Assembly: GCA_964035575.1 (NCBI GenBank) | Contig: OZ037892.1 | Location: 186,001 to 250,000, forward strand | Origin: Rhynchopus sp. YZ270_cl-10 | Taxonomy: Eukaryota; Euglenozoa; Diplonemea; Diplonemida; Diplonemidae | Length of the DNA stretch: 64,000 nt | Direction: 5' to 3' | Part shown: positions 9,865-20,539 of the stretch, in pieces | Layout: each line of letters begins with the position of its first letter | Numbering within the stretch: position 1 is the first letter of the stretch | Program-made: the position numbers and the translations under genes | Notes under the pieces: generated by a model | What the model saw: only the letters and a program-made list of their open reading frames with translations | Database searches by the model: none | What the model was told of the DNA's origin: nothing

Positions 9865-10886
9865 TATAGTCTATTTTTGTGTATTGCTGAGATTGTTGAA
9901 AAGGCTAAAAAAGGGTCATAAAAGCTTAAGATGAACCGTATGTAGGTAGATGAACCTTGAGCACAACCTAAAGCTGAAAGGGGTTTATATGTGTAGAAAA
10001 AAGCGAGATTGTGGCAAATAAATAACAATAAATAAAGGGGAAGCCTTCAAGGGGGGGGGCTTTCATTTTTTCATTCAATAACGAGAAAAACGCGAGGCAA
10101 TTTGTATGAAGAAAAACTATATTTTCACTCGAATAAAAAGAAGAAGAAAAAAACTTGAAAGATGAAAGTGCTTCTTGTGGACAAGACATAAAGAAGAAAA
10201 AACAGAAGCTCAAAGTGCTAACGCCTCACCGTTCATAAGGTAGAAGCAGGGCACTTTCTCCGTGGGGAATGAAGTGCTCTCTGGGGTTATCGAACCCCAG
10301 AGACACTTCATTGGCACACACACGGATACCACGAGGGAGAAACACTGTTTTTTTTCGAAGTAAGATGATCCTAAGACTCTCCTGAAGGGGGTTAAATACA
10401 AAGTGCCGAACACTTAGATTCGACGAAGAAATAACCTTACGAGGTGGGGACATGCCACATGCGGAGGGAGTCAAATAAAGCAAGCAAAAAATAATTCTGA
10501 AGCAGAAACTATTTCTAAAAATCTGTCAATGAAAGTGGACAAAAAAAATGCGCCCCATTTTGGATTTAGAAATAGCCCTGGTTGAAAAGTGCAGACGCCT
10601 CTGTGGACGAAAGCATCAGTTTCTGTCGGGGGTTTTTACCCGGGCCCACTGAAATCAAAAGAAAGAAGGTTGACAGATGAAAATGCCACGTCGGGCATGA
10701 ACATCTGGGATTGAAGAAAAAAAACGCATTAATAAAAGCCCACAACAGTCTGACTGAAATGGGTCTGTGCCTACTCAGTGGACGGGGCTTTCACAACGCA
10801 GATCAATTATAAAAAACGGAAATATACAAAAGACCGGATCCTAAGTAGTTATCTTAGGCCGAACTCAAAGGTTTGAAAGATGACCC
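9865..10886. other. Intergenic spacer with dispersed repeats
   Basis: No gene is seen. It holds family C-like sequence at about 9928-9960 and 10361-10384, family A with a strong hairpin at 10203-10330, and a diverged family A copy at about 10571-10625. The rest is A-rich. Confidence 0.6.
10203..10330 (+). repeat. Dispersed repeat family A with a strong hairpin
   Basis: The copy begins GAAGCTCAAAGTGCTAACGC. Its end forms an inverted repeat: left arm 10268-10286, loop TTATCGAA (10287-10294), right arm 10295-10312. The arms are complementary over 18 bp with one bulge. On the minus strand the loop reads TTCGATAA, as in the hairpin at 46010-46052, whose arms differ in sequence. Confidence 0.6.
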
Positions 10887-12398
10887 TCACTGGGAGTAGC
10901 AGCTTCCGGTGCCTGGTGGTGCGGACCTGGCGTGGGCGTTCTTGGACGGTGCTGCTGCGATGCCACGCTGGTTGAGGAGGCAGCGGAAGTACTGCATACG
11001 TGGCGTGGCTGCTGCGGTGTCGACCTGGGTGCGTGCAGACCAGAGACGCTCTGCAACAGCACCAAGACGTGGCCACACGGTCTGCTCAATGTCGGAGGCG
11101 TCGACCGTCTCGCCCCACATCTCCCCACCTCCGCCCATCACGAGGGCACACTGCGTGCTGTTCAGCAGTGCGCACGGCTCAGCAGCGTACATCGCCTCCC
11201 AGGTCACGCTCAGCCCGTCCAGATACCACACGCGGTCCGTGCTCCAGATGACACGGTACCCCGCCGCAGTGGCGTTCTGCACAATGGTCGACCCTGGAAG
11301 CCACTGCTGGATGATTGTGCGTTTGTCCAGCTTGGTCCCAAAGTGGTTCCACAGCTCCTCCCACCCGGTCACAGATTTGCCCAACCCAAAGACAATGTCT
11401 GAGACACGCCCACTGAAGTAGGCGTAGGTCTGGTCGGCGGTCCAGTTTTTTGCTGCCATCCAGTCGGCGACGGCGGGGGTGGAGGTCCAGCACTTTGTGT
11501 TGACTTCGTCGCCTCCGATGTGCATGTGGTTGTCGTGCGCGACGGCGGCGAGGTCTTTGAAGAGACCCTCGATGAGGTCGAAGGTGGCGTTGGTGGTGGG
11601 GTTGAGCGGCATGGTGCAGGAGGGGGAGGGGCACACCTCGGGGTAGCCTTTGCACCAGCTGGCAGCGTGGCCTGGGGTGTCCACCTCGATCACAACACGC
11701 ACACCACGGGCACGCGCATACTCAACAATGTCAGCCACGTCGTTCTGTGTGTAACGCTCCTGCGCGGAGTACGCACCCATAACCAGCTTGGGGTACGAAG
11801 GCGACATATACGGGAACGACTGCTGGTCAACCAAATGCCAGTGGAAAGTGTTGATCTTCGCATACGGCAGTGAGGTGATAATGCGCTTCAGCTCTGCCAT
11901 CGGCTGGTAGTGCCGCGAGGTGTCCACAAGCACCTCTCTGTGTGCAAAGCGCGGTGCGTCCACGACCTTCCACGGCGCAGAGCGGATCTGGTACGTCTCG
12001 CTGTCGAAGTCGAACACAACCATCTGCGACAGCGTCTCAAGCGCGTAGTACGCACCAAACTGCGTCTTCGCGGTCACCCTGATGTCTGTCATGGTCACAT
12101 CCAATGTGTACGACTCATCCACACCAAGCTGAAGGTCCTCTGAGTCATTCGAGACCGTCACCGACACACTCGCAATGCCCTCAGTGCTGGACACCCTATG
12201 GGTAAGGATCAACGCTTCGTACCTCGCAAAGGCAGCAGTCAAATCAGCAGAGGGTGTGCCAGCCGCGACAAACTTCATCGCAGGACTAACCGTCACAACA
12301 CCAGTCCCGTTTGAGTACGACTGCGGAAGGGGCCATATCATAGGGTCAGCAAGGGCACTACCCACACAGGCAAGCAACACTGCACAAATGACACGCAT
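10887..12398 (-). CDS. Secreted/lysosomal beta-N-acetylhexosaminidase (GH20)
   Basis: 503 aa, the usual length for eukaryotic hexosaminidases that remove terminal beta-linked GlcNAc or GalNAc from glycans. A signal peptide is evident (MRVICAVLLACVGSALA, residues 1-17). The GH20 N-terminal domain spans about 20-145. The catalytic barrel starts with VDTSRHYQPMAELKRII. KINTFHWHLVDQQSFP is a family signature. HIGGDEV near residue 295 carries the Asp-Glu pair used in substrate-assisted catalysis. WEELWNHFG and YLDGLSVTWEAMYA match substrate-pocket strands. Several NxS/T sites and paired cysteines fit a secretory or lysosomal enzyme. It lies next to the GH47 mannosidase, another glycan-trimming enzyme, though co-regulation is not shown. 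Confidence 0.93.
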   Translation of the reverse strand: MRVICAVLLACVGSALADPMIWPLPQSYSNGTGVVTVSPAMKFVAAGTPSADLTAAFARYEALILTHRVSSTEGIASVSVTVSNDSEDLQLGVDESYTLDVTMTDIRVTAKTQFGAYYALETLSQMVVFDFDSETYQIRSAPWKVVDAPRFAHREVLVDTSRHYQPMAELKRIITSLPYAKINTFHWHLVDQQSFPYMSPSYPKLVMGAYSAQERYTQNDVADIVEYARARGVRVVIEVDTPGHAASWCKGYPEVCPSPSCTMPLNPTTNATFDLIEGLFKDLAAVAHDNHMHIGGDEVNTKCWTSTPAVADWMAAKNWTADQTYAYFSGRVSDIVFGLGKSVTGWEELWNHFGTKLDKRTIIQQWLPGSTIVQNATAAGYRVIWSTDRVWYLDGLSVTWEAMYAAEPCALLNSTQCALVMGGGGEMWGETVDASDIEQTVWPRLGAVAERLWSARTQVDTAAATPRMQYFRCLLNQRGIAAAPSKNAHARSAPPGTGSCYSQ

Positions 12399-12954
12399 GG
12401 TTTTAATTATATCTATTTTGGAAGGGAGGGGATGGCGGAAAGGGTGAGGATAAGGAGGATGAGGAGAATGTAAAAAGCAGCATTCTTTTTAGATTTTGCA
12501 AGCACAGGGCAATCCACCCAATGAAGACGGGGGGGGGAGAGGGGAGGGGAAGGGCATCCCACCTTAGCCCCCCACCCCACCGACCACGAAAGATTTTGAC
12601 ATGAAAAACACCTGTTTTTTTGTGAAGATTCAAGACCACAGCTGAGGAGGACTTTAAAAAAAAAGAGCGTAAGATGAACCTGGGCTTCACTGAGCTTGGT
12701 TACCTTGCTAAAACAAAAATCAAACACTATTGTAACGTGTAACCCCCTCCTTGGGGATGGACCCTAACCAACGCTGTCCCTACCATTCCCCTACAAAGTA
12801 CTTCTTTGGTGTGGTTCAGTGCATTAGTCACCAAGAAACTTTGAGAGGATGAATGAGTCTTTACTTATGCACAGACATGCTTTAAAGTTTTCAGAAAAAG
12901 AGAAAAAGAGAAAAAAATATGTGGCGTATGTTCCCCACAATACCCCCTTCAACG

Positions 12955-15456
12955 CTATGAGGAGCCACCACTGCTGTCGTCGTGCTTTTTGTGGTGGTGG
13001 TGATGCTTGTGGTGTTTGTGGTGCTTCTTCTTCTTCTTCTTCGTCTTCTTCACCGCAACGTCACTGCCCTCGCCGTCATCACTGTCTTTTCCCTTCTCCT
13101 CCTCCCCCTCCTCTTTACCTCCCTTCTCCTTCTCCTCCTCTTTCTTCGAATCATCCTCTCCCTGAACATGAAATGGATGGAGCACTGCGTTGTTACCATT
13201 TGTAATACGGTATTTTTCGAGGCGGTGTGTTATTGAGTGGCGTTTGTCTTTGTGGCGTCTGTTTCGTGTGGCAGTTGGCCATATGTCAAGAGGGTTCCTT
13301 TTACGAATCTTCAAAGGATGCGCTTCGGTGTTGAGAACCCATTCGTTGAGATCCAGCCTCGAGTCGTCCGCGAGGAGCAGATAGAGGTATTTGAGCGTCT
13401 CCGCAAGGAAGAAGGACTGCTGCAGGTCATCCTGCTGCGGCGGCACGTACCCGACGTTGCGCAGCCCGGAGTAGCCGCGACCCCCTTCCACCCGGCACCA
13501 TCTTTTAATGGCTTTGAACACTTCCCAACCCCAGTTGCGGTATTTCTCCTTCTTCGTGATCCGCCATAGGTAGAAGAAGGCCTCCGAGGCCTCGGGACGG
13601 AGAAGATAATACGCGGCGCGAGGTGACATCCGGAGCTCCCCGTCATAGAATTCTACGTATTCGGGGGCCAAACCTGTTTCGGTGTTGTGGTACATGTGGT
13701 AGCATGTCTCGGTGATCTCCTCCGCAGCTTGGAGGACTTCGTCACGTTCTTTAGCTTGCGCTTCGTCTTCAGAGTCTTCTCTGTCAATCTCGGTGATGCC
13801 CAAAGCAAGCATCCCCCCCGCAAAGCAAGCCAAATGATCCATTTTATGCATCGTCCCCCCGTTCTTCCACTCCGAAACGTACGTCATCTGCCGCGGCTTT
13901 GCAGGGTTCTTCTTGACCAAAAGCTTCGACATAATGCCCTTCTGAATCTTATTGTACATGTTTTTGTACTTCCCCTCCGTCTTCCCTGTCAATAGGTACT
14001 GCTTCAGGATATACTCAAAAAACGAATCCCCCAAGGCACCTAACGTCACATGACCGGAGGTCCATCTAGCGGTATTATAGTTTAAATAGGTTGGACACAT
14101 GTAGTCTCGCGGGGCGACTGCTTCGATGAGATCCATGATCCACGTCGCCTTTTCGTCGTATATTGAGTTTCCCGTATGGTATGAGAGGGTGCGAAGCTCC
14201 AACTGGATGGTGGTGAATTCTGCTAATACGCTGGCTCCACCAGACCAAGGAGGGTTGAAGTGCTCTCTGGTCTTGAAGTTGAGGGTGGAGTGGGGGATTC
14301 CCGTTGATGTATTGTAGGCATGAAGAATTCGGTCCGCCACTTTGATTGCATTGTTCAGTAAAACTTTATGCTTTTCCCCAGACAGCTCATAAGCGCTGAT
14401 CAGACCTCCCACCATCCGAATCGTGCTTTCAAAAACGCTCATTGAGAAGTCCATGTCAGGGTCGAATTTGGTTTCAATCCATTGCAGGGCGTCTGCAAAC
14501 TCATCGTCTAAACCCATAAGGAGCAACGTGGTGAGAGAGTCATGGATGGTGAGACCAAAGGAGGTGGTGGTGCCTCTGCCCCAGTTCTTTCCGGTGCGGG
14601 AGAGGGGCATCAATTCGTCCCAGCCCCATGCGTCTTTGCGGTATGCATCCCACGACTCTTTCATCGCCTTCTTGACTTCATTTGAACGGCAGTCAGAGTC
14701 TTCGTCGTCATCATCCTTATCGGAATCCTGGCAAGGGTCAGGCAATGCAGTGCGATGTCTGGTCTGCTCCTGTTGCTGTTCCTGAACCGTTTCTTGGATA
14801 CACCCCTTTTCGCGTACCAAAGCAGTGATCTTAGTGTTCTTCTCGTGTTGAAGGTCCTGAAGCTTTTCGATCCCAGCTTTCCCTTCCTTTGCAATCCGTT
14901 TTCTTGTTTTTGTAAATTTTTGTACTATTTTATCTTTTACCCCTTTAGATTTCTCCTTTTTGGTGACTTCTGCAAGCCGAGCCCGCCTTTTCGCTATCGC
15001 TGTGTTTAAATCCGACGCAATTTCAGCCATGGAGTCTGTTAACGCTTCTACTTTTAACCCTAAAATATGGGTTCGACGGGAGAGCGAGGCGGCGTCTTCG
15101 GCGGTTGCGGGTTTCATGCTCTTTCGGTGAAACGCTACTATGTCCTCTGAGGAGCTTGCATAGCCGTCGTCAGATGCATGTTGTGACGATTCATCCGATG
15201 ATGCTTCTTCCGAACCTCCTAACAAAGAACTTCCCTGTTCGGATTCTACGTTATTCTGTGAATCTGAAGCAGCAGAGTCCGAATAGTAATAGTCAGATCC
15301 CGAAGAGGAAGAGGAGGAGGAGGAGGAGGAAGAGACATCTGACTCAGAAGAAGAAGAAGACCCCCCATCCCTTTCAACCGCTTTCGTCTGCGCCAACGGA
15401 GTTAGCAGCAACCCAGAGACCATCAGCAGCGTTCTTTGCATTGCAAGACGTACCAT
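12955..15456 (-). CDS. GH47 alpha-1,2-mannosidase with Ser-rich stem and Lys/His tail
   Basis: 833 aa. An N-terminal hydrophobic segment (about residues 5-24) is a signal peptide or type II anchor. It is followed by a serine/acidic stem (DVSSSSSSSSSSSGSDYYYS) and a basic coiled-coil region. The GH47 (alpha/alpha)7 domain starts near residue 265 (KKAMKESWDAYRKDAWGWDE) and contains LTIHDSLTTLLLMG, SVFESTIRMVGGL, GALGDSFFEYILKQ, RPEASEAFFYLWRIT and VLNTEAHPL, whose Thr binds the catalytic calcium. Such enzymes trim Man9GlcNAc2 in the ER/Golgi or mark misfolded glycoproteins; MDHLACFAGG favours the processing class over EDEM. The C-terminus is an odd run of Lys and His (KKKKKKHHKHHKHHHHH). A family C repeat lies about 35 nt upstream of the ATG. 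Confidence 0.92.
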   Translation of the reverse strand: MVRLAMQRTLLMVSGLLLTPLAQTKAVERDGGSSSSSESDVSSSSSSSSSSSGSDYYYSDSAASDSQNNVESEQGSSLLGGSEEASSDESSQHASDDGYASSSEDIVAFHRKSMKPATAEDAASLSRRTHILGLKVEALTDSMAEIASDLNTAIAKRRARLAEVTKKEKSKGVKDKIVQKFTKTRKRIAKEGKAGIEKLQDLQHEKNTKITALVREKGCIQETVQEQQQEQTRHRTALPDPCQDSDKDDDDEDSDCRSNEVKKAMKESWDAYRKDAWGWDELMPLSRTGKNWGRGTTTSFGLTIHDSLTTLLLMGLDDEFADALQWIETKFDPDMDFSMSVFESTIRMVGGLISAYELSGEKHKVLLNNAIKVADRILHAYNTSTGIPHSTLNFKTREHFNPPWSGGASVLAEFTTIQLELRTLSYHTGNSIYDEKATWIMDLIEAVAPRDYMCPTYLNYNTARWTSGHVTLGALGDSFFEYILKQYLLTGKTEGKYKNMYNKIQKGIMSKLLVKKNPAKPRQMTYVSEWKNGGTMHKMDHLACFAGGMLALGITEIDREDSEDEAQAKERDEVLQAAEEITETCYHMYHNTETGLAPEYVEFYDGELRMSPRAAYYLLRPEASEAFFYLWRITKKEKYRNWGWEVFKAIKRWCRVEGGRGYSGLRNVGYVPPQQDDLQQSFFLAETLKYLYLLLADDSRLDLNEWVLNTEAHPLKIRKRNPLDIWPTATRNRRHKDKRHSITHRLEKYRITNGNNAVLHPFHVQGEDDSKKEEEKEKGGKEEGEEEKGKDSDDGEGSDVAVKKTKKKKKKHHKHHKHHHHHKKHDDSSGGSS

Positions 15457-15487
15457 AGAGAAAAGGGGGGTTTTTTTTGAAGTTTTT

Positions 15488-15552
15488 TTTTAGATGAACC
15501 TAATCCTAATCCTAATCCTAAGCCTAAGCCTCTCTGTGGTTGGTCACCTTTT
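15488..15552 (+). repeat. Family C repeat with telomere-like CCTAAT/CCTAAG iterations
   Basis: The plus strand reads GATGAACC, then TAATCC three times and TAAGCC twice, then TCTCTGTGG and GTCACC. It is the longest family C copy; others have one or two TAAGCC units. On the gene strand it gives a series of TTAG acceptor-like steps just 5' of the GH47 start. Confidence 0.55.
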
Positions 15553-15906
15553 TAAAGTTATGGTAAGAAAAGTTAAGGGGAGAGGGGAGAAGGGGAAGGG
15601 GGAGGGAGAGGGCAAAAATAATAAGTCGAAGGAGGACGAGAAGGGGAGAGGGGAAGGGAAAGGAGGGGATAGAAAAAAGTCTTCGACTCACCTGCGAAGG
15701 TTTGCCTGTTTGAGGGGGTGGTGGTTTTTTTGGTGATGGGAAGGAAGGGGGGAAAAGGTGCTAAAAAGGAGGAAAATGTCGCTTTTTTTTGTCGGTAAGT
15801 ATTCTATATATGGGGGGTTTTCTAATAGGGGGATTTTTTTTTTGAGAATTACAAAATTGACATGCATCTTACACATATTTCATTGTCACGCATTTTAAAA
15901 AACAAC

Positions 15907-18900
15907 TCATCGCAACGCTGGGTATAATAGAGAGAGAAACCGTGCTGTAGACGCAGCAGACATGGCGGAGATGTTGTGGATATCTTGGGATGCTTCGCAA
16001 AGCGTTACGGCTGCATTGCGTTGAAAGTCGAGGGATGCAAATACCTCTGCCTCTGCATGCTCTGCACGCGCCGCTGCGTGGTCCCTCCGTGCCGCCATCT
16101 CTTGATACTCAGCATCCAACCTCTCGCACCTCCCACCTGCCTCCACCACCTCCGCCTGCAGCCCCTCCACCCTCTTCTGCGCCACCACCTCCAGCATCCG
16201 CACCGCCTCGCTCGCTTGCTGAGACAACGTCATATCCCCCACATAAGGCACCTCCAACCCCACCCTCAGCACCACCCCATCCACATAACGCAGAATCCCA
16301 TCCAACGCTTCCGCAGCCTCCACCCGAGACGGCGGTGGTGTCTGCTGCCTAGGGGACATAGACCTGCAGGGTTTTAAACTTAGCATTGCTTCGATCACAC
16401 GAACTGCCTCTGAGGCCTGTTCAGAATGTGTCAGATACGCCGTTTGGTGCATGCTCACCCCAAGCTCTTCACAGAGCGATCCTAAATTCCGCATGAGCAC
16501 TGCAAACGCAGAGGTAGGCGTTTGAGTTGGACTATTCTGTCCATGAACTGTTATTGGGCGAGAATTTGGGGTAGCTGCATAAGTGTTGGTTATCCCCAAT
16601 GCAATTTCCAGCGCCTTCATCGTCTCTGCTACCTGCTCCTCGGGAGACATAAACGAAGGGTTTTTGCACGAAAATTTCAACCTCTGTTCCACATTTTGCA
16701 CTACCAAAGCCAACGCCACAGAAGCCGTTTCATCAACACCATTTAGAGGGGGAAGTGGAGGTGTGTGTTGTGGTGATACAACGGCTTGTGAATGTTTTGG
16801 GGTAAGTGGCATGACGCAGGTTACTAGAGATTCGAATAGGAGGACGCACGATGCTGTGACATAGTCATCAAATAGGTCGTAGAACGAAACCACCGTTGCG
16901 ACGTCTGGTACAATGCGCTCAGTCGCAACGCTTATACTGCTTACTTCTGATTTGCGTAGGCAGGGCAGGATATCCAATGTAGGTGGCACCCCGCCATCTA
17001 GCTCCACCCACGCATCAGACACAACAGAAACCGTTCGGGACAACGGTGTGCACGCCACCTCCGCCTCGTGGTCGCTGCATCCAGATAAAGGGGTGGATTT
17101 CCCTGCGTGGTTTGGTATGGAATCTCCTCCTCCTCCTCCTCCCCCCTGAACACAATGCTGCAAATAATGTTCGAGCTCGGAGATTTGATGTTGATGTTGA
17201 TGATGCTTATTTTGCGAAAAAAACGGTGTAGATGGAGCTTCCAATGGCGTGCAAACTAATGGGAGAGAGTCGAGATGTGTGGAAGAAGGGGGTACGGTGG
17301 AGGCAGATTTCTTTTGCAGAATCTCGGTTTCTCTGTGCAACGCTTCTGCCTCGGCGGTGAGGCTGTCAAGCTTGAGGTGGAGCAGCCGTTCGGTGCGTTC
17401 TTGGGTGGCGATGGTGTCACGGAGTTCAGCGACTTTGCCTTCTAAGGTGTTGCATTGGGATTCAGACCGTGCTGCCTCGCCACGCAACATATTGATCGTA
17501 TCCTCCGCGGTCTGTAAACGCGACTCATTTTTTTCATAGTACGCTAACAACACCTCGCTGTCATTCACCTTCCGTGAGAGCGCCGCGTTTTCAGCAGTTA
17601 CCGAATTAAGGTGCGCTTCAAGCCCAAGCCTACCCTGCTCGGTGCTGTGCTGTTCTGCAACAAGTTTGTCGTATTTTGCGTTCATCGCCTGAATCTCCTC
17701 CTCCGTCTGTTTAAACTGTTGAAACCGATCGCGAAGCTTTTCTTGAAGCCGGGTGTGTTTGTCTTGCAGTGTTTCATACGATTTTAAGGCATCCGATTTG
17801 ACAGAATTATCCTGCATGGCTTGCTCTAGACGTGAGGTGAGGGTTTCCTTTTGAAGCTGCAATTCATCCACCACAGCGCGGATCTCTCCAAGCGTTGTGT
17901 CTCTGTCTCTGTCTCTGTCTCTGTCTCTCTCTGTGGCAGGTGGTAGTGGTGGTGGTGGTGGTTGCGCAGTCCTCGCAGACTCCTGCAAGGCCATATTGTC
18001 CCGCATCAACGTTTCCCCATGCGTTGCCATGTTCGTCACCTTCTCCGCTAGCATCGCATTTTTCGCTCTCAACGACTCAACCTCATACCCAAGCTGTAAG
18101 ATCTCCTCCTGCATCTTGTGTGACGCAGTTTCCGCTGCGATTTGCTCCGCCATTGAACGAATAAGAAGCGCCGCATTTGGGTCAGACGATGGGGCATCAT
18201 GACGCACCTCCTCCCCCTCCTCCTCCTCCTGCACATTTTGAACAACATTATGATGCACTTTCTGCACCATCATAGGCGAGCATATACTGTGTTCCTGTAT
18301 CATTAATGATACCTTGTGGGTATCCTCTCGTTTCTCTTCCTCTTCAGTGTTTTTAAGAACAGCAGACAGTGTTGGTGGTGGAATAGGTAGGTTTTTGCAG
18401 CGTTCAATCTGTGCCTGTGCCTCCCGCAGTGTGGCAGCCTCTGTTCGATGCTGTGCGGTCTCGTTGTGTAGATTTGCGAGGTTGCGGCGGAGGCGGTTGT
18501 TCTCCTTCACCCCAGCCGTAGTCTGCTCTTGAACACTTTGCAACTCCCTTCGCAGCTTTTCCACGATACGTTCCTGCTCCTTCGCATTCTGCACCGCCTT
18601 TGCTTTCGCGGTTTTGCATGATTGCAGATCCCTCTTGATGCTCCGCTCCCTCTCTTCTGCTTCAGAACACATCCTCTTTGCGGTTTCCTTCGTCACCTCC
18701 AGCTCCTCTCTCGACTGTCGCAGCTTTTCTTCAAATCGTAATGTTAGATGTGTCGCGTCTGCTTCCATTCTGCGTACATCTTCTTTCAAGGAGAGGCAGT
18801 CTGTGCAACGTGGTGGGGGTGGGACGACGACCTCGGGGGTTGGAGTGGCGGCGGTGGTGGTGACGGTGACAGCACGGTGCTGTGGAGGGGCAGGGGCAGG

Positions 18901-19137
18901 TGTACACGCAGCACACAACTGCTCCCATTCACGCGAATGCACACCGCACTGCTGCTGATAACGCTGCCACACCTCTGCAAGCAGTCCTTCTAGGTTCCTG
19001 CTCTGTACAAACCGCTCCACGATCTTAGGCACGGCCCCCACCTTCGCAGGGTTGACAATCGCGTAGAAGGCTTGCAAGCTGCGCTCAACATTGCGCACAT
19101 CAGATGGAACCTCTCCTGGCCTTGCAGAAGACGGCAT
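15907..19137 (-). CDS. Large coiled-coil protein of unknown function
   Basis: 1076 aa from the ATG at 19137. A start 108 nt further upstream is open, but a C-rich tract and CATCTAG lie between them, favouring the later one. Residues ~130-660 are long heptad-rich coiled coil (for example EELEVTKETAKRMCSEAEER and LRGEAARSESQCNTLEGKVA) with a proline break (QPPPPPLPP) and a microsatellite-encoded RDRDRDRDRD stretch (17897-17936). The C-terminal third has helical repeats in which VAxTMKALEIAL, ASEAVRVIEAML and ASEAVRMLEVVA recur, suggesting a small internal repeat family. No motor, kinase or membrane segment is seen. A cytoskeletal or flagellar scaffold is possible but unproven. Confidence 0.78.
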   Translation of the reverse strand: MPSSARPGEVPSDVRNVERSLQAFYAIVNPAKVGAVPKIVERFVQSRNLEGLLAEVWQRYQQQCGVHSREWEQLCAACTPAPAPPQHRAVTVTTTAATPTPEVVVPPPPRCTDCLSLKEDVRRMEADATHLTLRFEEKLRQSREELEVTKETAKRMCSEAEERERSIKRDLQSCKTAKAKAVQNAKEQERIVEKLRRELQSVQEQTTAGVKENNRLRRNLANLHNETAQHRTEAATLREAQAQIERCKNLPIPPPTLSAVLKNTEEEEKREDTHKVSLMIQEHSICSPMMVQKVHHNVVQNVQEEEEGEEVRHDAPSSDPNAALLIRSMAEQIAAETASHKMQEEILQLGYEVESLRAKNAMLAEKVTNMATHGETLMRDNMALQESARTAQPPPPPLPPATERDRDRDRDRDTTLGEIRAVVDELQLQKETLTSRLEQAMQDNSVKSDALKSYETLQDKHTRLQEKLRDRFQQFKQTEEEIQAMNAKYDKLVAEQHSTEQGRLGLEAHLNSVTAENAALSRKVNDSEVLLAYYEKNESRLQTAEDTINMLRGEAARSESQCNTLEGKVAELRDTIATQERTERLLHLKLDSLTAEAEALHRETEILQKKSASTVPPSSTHLDSLPLVCTPLEAPSTPFFSQNKHHQHQHQISELEHYLQHCVQGGGGGGGDSIPNHAGKSTPLSGCSDHEAEVACTPLSRTVSVVSDAWVELDGGVPPTLDILPCLRKSEVSSISVATERIVPDVATVVSFYDLFDDYVTASCVLLFESLVTCVMPLTPKHSQAVVSPQHTPPLPPLNGVDETASVALALVVQNVEQRLKFSCKNPSFMSPEEQVAETMKALEIALGITNTYAATPNSRPITVHGQNSPTQTPTSAFAVLMRNLGSLCEELGVSMHQTAYLTHSEQASEAVRVIEAMLSLKPCRSMSPRQQTPPPSRVEAAEALDGILRYVDGVVLRVGLEVPYVGDMTLSQQASEAVRMLEVVAQKRVEGLQAEVVEAGGRCERLDAEYQEMAARRDHAAARAEHAEAEVFASLDFQRNAAVTLCEASQDIHNISAMSAASTARFLSLLYPALR

Positions 19138-20285
19138 TGTACGGCTTATTGCATTTAAGGATGGTTTCAATTGTGGTCTAGATGATGGATTGAGGGGGGG
19201 GACTAAATAAATGATAAAGAGTAGTTGAAATGTACCAAAACACATCTAATCTCAGTCGAGCTGCAAAGGGTGAGACACGAGTGGGTCTGTACCGTTAAGA
19301 GAACGGAGGCCTCTTTCATCCAGCCTTTTTAACGAAACCCTTTGCTACGGATAGTAGGGAGAATAAAGGCAGTCATGGCTCAGTTCAGACCTGGATATGC
19401 ATCACAACCAACCTTCAGGTCAGTGCAATGACTATCATACGGTATAGCTGTGAGGTGAAAACCCCCCAACCAGGCAAGCCCGACATAAGGCCAGCTATAT
19501 TAGCACCGTCGTGTTAGAGCATTGCAGGAAGAAAATACTATCTGGTTACTTATAGCTGCTGGCCAGGGAAGAGGCAAGCCTGACATAAGGCGCGACAAAC
19601 GCGACAAATGAAGCGCGATCAAAAAATGGGTCAAAAATGTGGAGAGGGGTGGGGGAAGAAAAAAAATGGGTATGGTGGTGGCCGGTTCGCATTTTGAGAA
19701 TCTGAGAGGGGAAAGGGGGGGGGGGGGTAAATGACGCAAACAAAGTGGGAGTGCAACTTGAAATAGACTTTATTTTTTTTTTTGAAAAAAAAAAAAATAA
19801 TTCCCAATGAAGGTGAAATTTTTGCAGACTGTGTCCCTAAAAATATGCTGGGGGTTTTTTTTTGTGTATTATTGTTGAGAACAATCCCTCTAGCTCCTCT
19901 AGTAGTTGGTTGCTTTGTGGTGTCTCATGTGGACTGCAAAAAGCTTAGTTTCATATACTTTCCTATCAATGAAGGGAACAGTACGAATGTTAGAATTCAA
20001 GACTCGAATTGACTCTAATTGGACCGACCAAGTAGATCCGTCTGTATTCGTTACAGTTTATTTGTGCGGAAAGTGTGTAATAAATATTCTGTGGTGATAT
20101 TTTTTATTACTCACAAAAATCTTAACGTACACTCTCTGTTGATTCTAAAACGGGGGAGGGTAAAAAAGGCGTGAAAGGTAAATTGGGGAAGAGGTTGAAA
20201 AGTTGGAACGCTTCCTCACCCCAGATCACACACGCTCACCTGGCCATGAAGAAGGGACCTCTTTGAGACCAAAAAAATAGTAACT

Positions 20286-20415
20286 CTGATAGGTAAGTAA
20301 AAGGAAAAAAGGTTTTTTCGTTGATTGCACAATTACCCTGTTTGAGGGGTGATTGGCGACCGTATCTGAGGAACTATTTCTCCTTTAAGCTACGCTTGTA
20401 GGTATAAAAACAAAA
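20286..20415 (+). repeat. Dispersed repeat family F, about 130 bp
   Basis: It matches 45516-45635 along its whole length. Both have GGTAAGTAAAAGGAAAAAAG, then TTCGTTGATTGCACAAT, CTGTTTGAGGG, TGATTGGCGACCGTA, ACTATTT and TAGGTATAAA or TAGGAATAAA. The core TGATTGGCGACCGT is identical. It could be a small RNA gene family or a repeat; a snoRNA reading (TGATT with CTGA) holds only for this copy. Confidence 0.55.
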
Positions 20416-20539
20416 TACCCCCTTCATCGTGCATTTTAAAAGAACATAAAAGGTAAGATACTAGAGAGGGAAAAGGCAACAAAAAAAAAAAAAAAAAATC
20501 AACCCACATGTCCAGTGGGGTGTGTAATACGTAACAAAG

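Noticed and set aside
17897-17936. Separate microsatellite locus
   Set aside because: The (TCTCTG)n run is in frame within the coiled-coil gene and encodes the Arg-Asp repeat, so it is treated as part of that protein.
20340-20400. C/D snoRNA in family F
   Set aside because: TGATT and CTGA boxes flank a suitable spacing here, but the second copy (45516-45635) lacks the CTGA box.
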